The notes beneath the pieces were generated by a model. That model did no database searches, was not told the DNA's origin, and was given only the letters and a program-made list of their open reading frames with translations. Shown piece after piece: positions 1 through 3,977 of a stretch of 5,533 nt of DNA; position 1 is the first letter of the stretch, and each line of letters begins with the position of its first letter. The stretch comes from Candidatus Heimdallarchaeota archaeon. GTDB taxonomy: Archaea; Asgardarchaeota; Heimdallarchaeia; Heimdallarchaeales; Heimdallarchaeaceae. Where the stretch lies: assembly GCA_023139025.1 (NCBI GenBank), contig JAGLOH010000159.1, forward strand, positions 1 to 5,533, written 5' to 3'. The position numbers and the translations under genes were made by a program.

Positions 1-162
1 AGATGGTCTATTGCAGGAGAACCTATTTCATATTTCTCTTTAGGGTATATGATTCTAACAGCTCTGTGTGTTCTAACAGTAATTCAAAGATTCATCTATG
101 TATCAATTCAGCTCAAAAAAGCAGAACCTTCACAAGGTGTTCAAGTACAAAATAGAAAATAA
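1..162 (+). CDS. C-terminal end of a membrane protein, probably CDP-alcohol phosphatidyltransferase (5' truncated)
   Basis: Frame 1 is open from the window edge to a TAA at 160-162, giving the last 53 residues of a longer protein. Visible are one hydrophobic helix (about residues 10-30 of the fragment, SLGYMILTALCVLTVIQRF) and a polar Lys/Gln-rich tail. The helix ends in the pattern T-V-I-Q-R-x-x-Y. From memory of the family, this matches the last transmembrane helix of archaeal CDP-alcohol phosphatidyltransferases, such as archaetidylinositol phosphate synthase, where a helix ending in T-x-x-Q-R is typical. Those enzymes transfer a phospho-alcohol head group from or onto CDP-activated lipid at the membrane. 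The catalytic DG-x2-AR-x8-G-x3-D-x3-D motif would lie upstream of the window, so the enzyme class is inferred from the tail alone and the substrate cannot be named. Another polytopic membrane protein remains possible. Confidence 0.55.
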   Translation, partial: RWSIAGEPISYFSLGYMILTALCVLTVIQRFIYVSIQLKKAEPSQGVQVQNRK

Positions 163-188
163 TCTACTTCTTCTCTTTATTATTTCAT
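163..188 (+). terminator. Pyrimidine/T-rich tract after the first gene
   Basis: Directly after the TAA at 160-162 the plus strand is a nearly pure C/T stretch with several short T runs and no stem-loop. Archaeal intrinsic termination usually needs only a U-rich transcript end, so this is a plausible terminator for the upstream gene. The T runs are short, so the call is tentative. Confidence 0.3.
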
Positions 189-230
189 GTTTTAAACATT
201 CAAATATGCCTAGAACACAGATTTGATCCG

Positions 231-249
231 AAGGATAAATGTTTTATAG
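231..249 (+). promoter_or_regulatory. Putative archaeal promoter for the 285-605 gene
   Basis: A purine-rich AAGGAT stretch (231-236) precedes a TATA-like TTTTATAG (242-249). Counting about 25 bp from the TATA centre puts the transcript start near 270, leaving a leader of about 15 nt. That leader would contain GGTGAT (276-281), which is complementary to the 3' end of archaeal 16S rRNA, just before the GTG start at 285. The rest of the 163-284 gap shows no gene or repeat. Confidence 0.35.
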
Positions 250-284
250 TTAAGAACCTTTGGGACACCAGAAATGGTGATTTT

Positions 285-605
285 GTGGCTAATAATAGAG
301 GTAGAAAGAACAAGAAGCAAAATATTAACGACTTGAAAGCTGATAAACAAAAAGAACCAATAAAAGATTTTTCACAAACAAAAGATATAGTTAAAGCTCT
401 ATCTGGAGAAATAGGGCCTTTAGTAGATCAACTTCTTGGAGCAGTCTATAATGTCGAGGTTGCGGAAAATTTTGCTGACTCCTTAATTAAAATTTACAAA
501 AAACTAAGGGATGAAGGAATTACTAAAACAACAGCAGAAAAAATACTCTGTGAATACTCATCCAATGTAGACCGGTTTGCCTCTATGTTGAAGAAGAAAG
601 AATGA
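285..605 (+). CDS. Small basic-N-terminus helical protein of unknown function
   Basis: This is a 106-residue ORF starting with GTG at 285; GGTGAT at 276-281 is the likely ribosome binding site, with short spacing. I do not recognise the family. Residues 1-25 are rich in Lys, Arg, Asn and Gln (RGRKNKKQ near the start) and are probably disordered. Residues 28-104 look entirely helical, with helices around 30-41, 43-58, 60-75 and 80-102. The piece FADSLIKIYKKLRDEGITKTT (given in full at about residues 63-83) follows a common pattern: an amphipathic helix, then L-x-x-E-G-[IF]-T, then another helix. Many small prokaryotic proteins have it, and it does not identify a function. There is no signal peptide, membrane segment or cysteine cluster. 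It lies 78 bp before the next gene in the same direction and could be co-transcribed with it. The ORF looks real because it has a start signal, normal length and a charged soluble composition. Confidence 0.6.
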   Translation: MANNRGRKNKKQNINDLKADKQKEPIKDFSQTKDIVKALSGEIGPLVDQLLGAVYNVEVAENFADSLIKIYKKLRDEGITKTTAEKILCEYSSNVDRFASMLKKKE

Positions 606-683
606 TCACCAAAAAAACAGTTCCTATTAACCAAGTTTAAACAAGGGATAAATTTCCAAAAAAATAACAACTGAGGTACAAAA

Positions 684-974
684 ATGGGCATATTTTCAAC
701 ATTTAATCTAGTAACTACTTTGTATTATGGTATTGCGCTTAGAATAAAACTCAGTTGGTACTCCAGAAAGAAACGTAAGAAGAAAAAGATGATTAAAAAT
801 TTCTTAGTTAACAAGCTAGAAAAGGAAAAATATACTGGAAAAAATATTGAAAAAATAGCAGAAAACTATCTTAAAATCGGCGAAATCTTTTTTGATCAAA
901 AAAATATGCGTACTGCATTTAGATTCAATCGATTATTGATTCCTAAAAAAACTAAGAATAAAAGCAAGAACTGA
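684..974 (+). CDS. Small, very basic protein with hydrophobic N-terminus, unknown function
   Basis: This is a 96-residue ORF. The ATG at 684 is well supported: GAGGT at 673-677 lies 6 nt upstream, and an in-frame TGA at 672-674 rules out any earlier start. Residues 1-26 are largely hydrophobic and aromatic (FSTFNLVTTLYYGIALRIKL). They are followed at once by eight Arg/Lys residues (28-35, RKKRKKKK) and then by about 55 residues of Lys-rich helix, including NIEKIAENYLKIGEIFF (54-70). A hydrophobic segment followed by a dense positive cluster suggests a single membrane anchor, or a membrane-surface helix, with the C-terminal part in the cytoplasm. The positive patch could contact lipid head groups or nucleic acid. 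I recognise no family. There are no cysteines. The gene is followed by a short T5 run (980-984) before the next transcription unit. Confidence 0.6.
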   Translation: MGIFSTFNLVTTLYYGIALRIKLSWYSRKKRKKKKMIKNFLVNKLEKEKYTGKNIEKIAENYLKIGEIFFDQKNMRTAFRFNRLLIPKKTKNKSKN

Positions 975-997
975 GAACCTTTTTGTCTGAAAAGTAG

Positions 998-1003
998 TTT
1001 ATC
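998..1003 (+). promoter_or_regulatory. Putative TATA box of the coiled-coil/GTPase pair
   Basis: TTTATC at 998-1003 would set transcription off near 1026. That leaves a short leader with AAAGGAGA (1028-1035) in front of the TTG at 1043. A second AT-rich element, CTTTATTTT (1014-1022), would instead start the transcript near 1044 and fit the ATG at 1055. Which element is used cannot be decided by eye, and this choice also decides the start codon. Confidence 0.35.
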
Positions 1004-1042
1004 CATTTCAAAATCTTTATTTTGGTGAAAGGAGACTCTAAA

Positions 1043-1741
1043 TTGGGTTATTCTATGTCCAAACCAAAGAAGTATAAAGGTAAAACTATCTATGATTATG
1101 TTCCTGACTATTATCCAACTACAAATGTAGACAATCCTGTTTTTACAAAACTACCTCCTGGAAGAAAGGATTCAAGGATGAAAGATGTTGAAAGAGAACT
1201 TGTACAATATTGGGAGATCATCCATCCAATGGTGAAAGAATATCTAATCACAATTATTAGATATATGAATGAGTTTGGAGAAGGATCTGAGGATCTTGAA
1301 AATCTAAGAAGATCATTAGATTTGGAATTAACAAACTCATCAGAGTTGTCTGAAGAAAACAGACAAATGAAAGCTCAGATTTCTGACTTAGTAGTTGAGA
1401 AGAAAGCTTTGAATGAGAAGATAGATGATCTTTTAGGTGCAAAACCACAAGCATCAGCAGAAGAAATTAATGCTATGAAACTTCTTGTTTCATCAAAAAC
1501 AGATTTATCAGCAGCTGATATTGATGAGAAAATGAGAAAAGCAGTTCAAGAGGTCAGAGAAAGTGTAGAGATGAAAAAAGCAAATGAGGATCGAGCTAAG
1601 ATGAAAAAGGAGCTTGAGGAAGCAAAAGCGCACTTTGAGAAAACTCAAACTGAAGTTGGTACAACATTTCAGAAGAAACTATTAGAAGCTCAGAGTAGAA
1701 TAGATGAACTAGATGAAGAATTAGCTCAGTATAAAGAGTAA
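1043..1741 (+). CDS. Coiled-coil protein coupled to the downstream small GTPase
   Basis: Residue numbers assume TTG at 1043, chosen because GGAGA (1031-1035) lies 7 nt upstream; this gives 232 aa. The ATG at 1055 (MSKPKK) and GTG at 1025 are alternatives. Residues 6-45 are basic and rich in Tyr/Pro, with a Y-x-P repeat flavour (YDYVPDYYP at 17-25), and are probably an extended tail. Residues 46-78 form a helix with Trp and aromatic residues. Residues 83-132 and 158-232 are coiled coil, with Leu/Ile/Met at heptad spacing and heavy Glu/Lys content. They are split by a Gly/Pro/Ala-rich hinge (132-140). There is no enzyme motif, membrane helix or cysteine. The TAA (1739-1741) shares its last base with the ATG of the GTPase gene, so the two are almost certainly one transcript and translationally coupled. 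By analogy with coiled-coil effectors or tethers of eukaryotic Rab proteins, it may be a partner of that GTPase; this is inference. Confidence 0.75.
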   Translation: MGYSMSKPKKYKGKTIYDYVPDYYPTTNVDNPVFTKLPPGRKDSRMKDVERELVQYWEIIHPMVKEYLITIIRYMNEFGEGSEDLENLRRSLDLELTNSSELSEENRQMKAQISDLVVEKKALNEKIDDLLGAKPQASAEEINAMKLLVSSKTDLSAADIDEKMRKAVQEVRESVEMKKANEDRAKMKKELEEAKAHFEKTQTEVGTTFQKKLLEAQSRIDELDEELAQYKE

Positions 1742-2511
1742 TGAGGATGAACAATTTGCGCAAATGGAATTTTAAAATAGTTTTAGCAGGACCAGGAGCA
1801 GTTGGTAAAACCTCTATTCGAGAAAGATATATGGGAAAGGGGTTTGAGACCAGTTATCTCAAAACTATTGGTGCTGATTTCGCTAGTAAAAAAATACAAA
1901 AAGACGAAGACTTGATTACATTTCAAATCTGGGATTTAGCGGGTCAAGACAACTATCAAGTTGTTCGAAGTACCTTCTATAAGGGGGCCATTGCAGGAAT
2001 TCTCGTTTTTGATTGTCAAGATCCCTCTACAATGACCAATCTAAAAGAATGGTTGGATGAGGCTATCAAAGGATCAAATAATGGTATTCTTGTGTATATT
2101 GTCATTGCTAATAAAGTCGATTTAGAAGAAGAGAGACGAGTTTCTCGTGATATGGCTTTAGAGTTTTGTAATCGTATGAAAACTGAAACAGGCATTCGGT
2201 TTTATTATAGTGAAACCAGTGCTTTAACAGGACAAAACATACAAGAAACTTTCGAATTTCTTGCAGACAAATTACTTGAAGTTAACAACATAAAAGATGC
2301 AACGCCTTTTGCAAAAACTAATGGTATCATTGATCTTGATGATTATGATGAAACCCCAAAAGAGGTTTCAGCTGTTTCTGTTTCTTCAGATTCAGTTTCA
2401 CGAGATGAATTCACTAAACTCCATGACAGAATACATGCAATCGAAGAGAGACTAAATACTATTCAATCAATAATTAAGAAAATAGTTGAAAAAATTCAAG
2501 AAGAGGAATAG
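1741..2511 (+). CDS. Ras/Rab-like small GTPase with C-terminal coiled-coil extension
   Basis: This is a 256-residue GTP-binding switch protein of the Ras superfamily, with a predicted cytoplasmic G domain at residues 9-181. All G motifs are present: G1 GPGAVGKT (17-24), G2 Thr42 in KTIGADF, G3 DLAGQ (65-69), G4 NKVD (124-127) and G5 ETSA (158-161). Gly19 matches Ras Gly12 and Gln69 matches the catalytic Gln61, so it should be competent for GTP hydrolysis. WDLAGQDNY, the FYKGA stretch and ETSALTGQNI make it more Rab-like than Ras-, Arf- or Rag-like. After the G domain come an acidic and Ser-rich linker (about 185-222) and a helix with heptad Leu/Ile at 227, 231, 234, 238, 241, 245, 248 and 252. 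It ends in EEE, with no C-terminal Cys for prenylation. The ATG at 1741 overlaps the upstream stop. ATG at 1747, or TTG at 1756 behind GAGG, would also keep the domain whole. Such GTPases are abundant in Asgard archaea. Confidence 0.95.
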   Translation: MRMNNLRKWNFKIVLAGPGAVGKTSIRERYMGKGFETSYLKTIGADFASKKIQKDEDLITFQIWDLAGQDNYQVVRSTFYKGAIAGILVFDCQDPSTMTNLKEWLDEAIKGSNNGILVYIVIANKVDLEEERRVSRDMALEFCNRMKTETGIRFYYSETSALTGQNIQETFEFLADKLLEVNNIKDATPFAKTNGIIDLDDYDETPKEVSAVSVSSDSVSRDEFTKLHDRIHAIEERLNTIQSIIKKIVEKIQEEE

Positions 2512-2541
2512 AGTTTTATGCTCTATACAACAATCTTTTTT
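2508..2541. terminator. Inverted repeat and T runs between convergent genes
   Basis: ATAGAG (2508-2513) and CTCTAT (2521-2526) form a perfect 6-bp inverted repeat with a 7-base loop. It spans the gap between the two convergent genes, and each arm contains the TAG stop of one of them. On the plus strand T6 follows at 2536-2541. On the minus strand T6 (plus-strand A6 at 2489-2494) follows on the other side. Each transcript could therefore end on a T run just inside the neighbouring gene. Archaeal terminators depend mainly on the T run, so the stem may be incidental. Confidence 0.4.
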
Positions 2542-3803
2542 CCACAGTCAGTACAAAATTCTGCTCCGTCTATCATTAGTGCAGAACAAGCTGGACATCT
2601 TTCTTCTCTTTCACCACTAAAATGTCTTGATTCAGTTTCTCTATTATTTTTCTTTTCACTTTCTGATTGAGAGGAAGAATATTTGCTCTTTATCCAACTT
2701 AGACTTGGAGGTTCCACATATTCTTTGATCAATCCTTCATAGTAGTAAATACCATTTATATCCACAAAACTACCAATAACTACACTAACTGAAAAGAAGA
2801 GGAAGACTAAGCTACATATAGCATAGTCTGAACCTGAAACTGCTGATTCAACAGCTGGTGAAAAAATGCTAAGAAAAATCTTAGAGAATGAATTTAATCC
2901 TGCAATAAATATTGAAGCTGGTACCAAGAAGGATATCAACCCGCTTTGAATAATACGTTTAAGGCTATATTTTGGAAATTGGAAAGCATCCAAAAAACTC
3001 TGAGAAACGCTAGATTCTCGAAGTGATGATAGTATTTTAGCTATTCTGAATATGGGTGATATAATAGAGAGAACAATTGCTGTTAATAAGAAGGGCAAGT
3101 AGATAGCAATATTCTGATTTGATCCCTGGGAGATGCTTTGAAATATCTCAACAAATGTTATTGATATGGCACCAATAATAACTATTTGAATTAGATAAAT
3201 TAGACCATAGGTAAATATGTTTGAATTCTTAGTTTCTGAACTATCATCTTTCCAATTCCCTATAGTTCTTGCAATTCTACTATTAAACACATAAATCAGA
3301 AATGTAATTGCAAAAAATGAAAGTATCGTAAACAACAATGATGACCATGAAGCTGGAAGAATACCAAGCGCCAATAACAGTGATAAATTAATAAAAATAA
3401 TCAACGCTAATGAGGTTAAAACACCTAAAGTCCCAATAAGAAACATCTCTCCAAGGGAGAGGTTTTTGAAAAACCTTAGTTGTAATTTAGGATGTTTGAA
3501 GTTATCGCTATAGCTTATATGTCCCTTCATACTCAATGGAACAAGTGAATCAGAAGCACTCCATGCAAATTGAGTCGAATCTAACACAAAATCTCCGCTC
3601 TCGGTTTTAGTTTCTATTGGTTCATCTCTAAAATAAGGTCGAGATGTGGGGTTGTTTGATGGAAAATCGTACGATGATTCAGTAGTTGGTGCAACTTTTG
3701 CTATTTGTGTTTCCAACTCTGTTCCGCAAATAGGACAAAATACTACTTTTATCGGGAATGTAGAGTAACATATAGGACATCTCTTATCAGAAATAATACT
3801 CAC
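2523..3803 (-). CDS. Six-helix membrane protein with zinc ribbons at both ends
   Basis: This is a 426-residue protein. The N-terminal zinc ribbon has Cys9, Cys12, Cys23 and Cys26 (CPIC and CPICG). The C-terminal one has Cys403, Cys406, Cys417 and Cys420 (CPAC and CTDCG). Between them are a Ser/Thr/Pro-rich linker (31-110) and about six hydrophobic helices near 119-146, 153-173, 197-220, 232-252, 286-306 and 326-347. Charge follows the positive-inside rule if both ends are cytoplasmic: the loops at 174-190 and 253-285 carry the Arg/Lys, while the outer loops at 221-231 and 307-325 are nearly uncharged. This places both ribbons in the cytoplasm. A Ser/Lys/Glu-rich stretch (372-401) precedes the second ribbon. 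No catalytic motif or known transporter signature is visible, and I do not assign a family. Start: GTG at 3803 is required to keep Cys9 close to the N-terminus. It has no Shine-Dalgarno of its own but has a TATA box 29 bp upstream, and it overlaps the end of a short ORF (3800-3877). Confidence 0.85.
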   Translation of the reverse strand: MSIISDKRCPICYSTFPIKVVFCPICGTELETQIAKVAPTTESSYDFPSNNPTSRPYFRDEPIETKTESGDFVLDSTQFAWSASDSLVPLSMKGHISYSDNFKHPKLQLRFFKNLSLGEMFLIGTLGVLTSLALIIFINLSLLLALGILPASWSSLLFTILSFFAITFLIYVFNSRIARTIGNWKDDSSETKNSNIFTYGLIYLIQIVIIGAISITFVEIFQSISQGSNQNIAIYLPFLLTAIVLSIISPIFRIAKILSSLRESSVSQSFLDAFQFPKYSLKRIIQSGLISFLVPASIFIAGLNSFSKIFLSIFSPAVESAVSGSDYAICSLVFLFFSVSVVIGSFVDINGIYYYEGLIKEYVEPPSLSWIKSKYSSSQSESEKKNNRETESRHFSGEREERCPACSALMIDGAEFCTDCGKKIVV

Positions 3804-3877
3804 CTTATATTTACATCTAGTATTTTATTTATATAACTCGGCAATACGTAGATATTTTTAGAGTAAATCTTCATCAT
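3800..3877 (-). CDS. Possible 25-codon leader ORF upstream of the zinc-ribbon membrane gene
   Basis: On the minus strand AAGGAG (3889-3884) is followed by six T and then ATG ATG (3877-3872). This is the strongest Shine-Dalgarno in the window, at good spacing. The frame runs 25 codons (MMKIYSKNIYVLPSYINKIL, then DVNIR) to a TGA at 3802-3800. That stop overlaps the GTG of the 426-aa gene in the 4-base form GTGA, which is typical of translational coupling. The peptide is basic with alternating hydrophobic residues and resembles nothing I know. It may be a regulatory leader peptide, a genuine microprotein or chance in AT-rich DNA. The TATA box at 3828-3836 inside it argues for a second, shorter transcript that skips it. 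Confidence 0.35.
   Translation of the reverse strand: MMKIYSKNIYVLPSYINKILDVNIR
3827..3836 (-). promoter_or_regulatory. TATA box placed for leaderless expression of the zinc-ribbon membrane gene
   Basis: On the minus strand TTATATAAAT (3836-3827) is a near-ideal archaeal TATA box. Its centre is about 29 bp before the GTG at 3803, so transcription should start at or within a few bases of that codon, giving a leaderless message. This agrees with the lack of a Shine-Dalgarno immediately before the GTG. The bases just upstream (CCGAG) are only a weak BRE. Confidence 0.5.
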
Positions 3878-3900
3878 AAAAAACTCCTTAAAACAATGGT

Positions 3901-3918
3901 TAAGAGCATTCACTCTTA
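3901..3918. promoter_or_regulatory. Inverted repeat in the divergent intergenic region (possible operator)
   Basis: TAAGAG (3901-3906) and CTCTTA (3913-3918) are perfect 6-bp arms around a 6-base spacer. The right arm runs into a second small palindrome, CTTATTAAG (3915-3923). The repeat sits about 18 bp upstream of the plus-strand TATA-like box and could bind a dimeric regulator of one or both divergent genes. On a minus-strand transcript starting near 3915 it could instead fold as a hairpin in the leader. No known operator is recognised. Confidence 0.3.
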
Positions 3919-3936
3919 TTAAGCAATTTCGACTAG

Positions 3937-3944
3937 TTTAAATA
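3937..3944. promoter_or_regulatory. TATA-like box serving one or both divergent genes
   Basis: TTTAAATA (3937-3944) lies 37 bp before the ATG at 3978, putting a plus-strand transcript start near 3967. Read on the minus strand it is TATTTAAA preceded by TTCGAAA, a purine-rich BRE-like context better than that on the plus side. The minus reading would start a transcript near 3915, upstream of the AAGGAG of the short ORF. The element may therefore work in both directions. Confidence 0.4.
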
Positions 3945-3977
3945 TTTCGAAGGTTGATAATAAAATGGTTATAAGAC

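Noticed and set aside
274..324. ATG at 274 just upstream of the GTG start of the 106-aa gene
   Set aside because: It is in another frame and reaches a stop after about 17 codons, with no coding character.
494..691. Minus-strand open frame across the end of the 106-aa gene and the following gap
   Set aside because: It is antisense to a better supported gene, hydrophobic/aromatic in composition, and lacks a ribosome binding site.
1257..1454. Minus-strand open frame inside the coiled-coil gene
   Set aside because: It is an antisense shadow of heptad-coding DNA with no start signal.
1741..2511. Arf-, Rag/Gtr- or MglA-type identity for the GTPase
   Set aside because: WDLAGQD, NKVD and ETSA together with the intact Gln69 and the Rab-like FYKGA stretch fit Rab/Ras better. 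There is no Arf-style N-terminal myristoylated helix and no Rag-type C-terminal roadblock domain.
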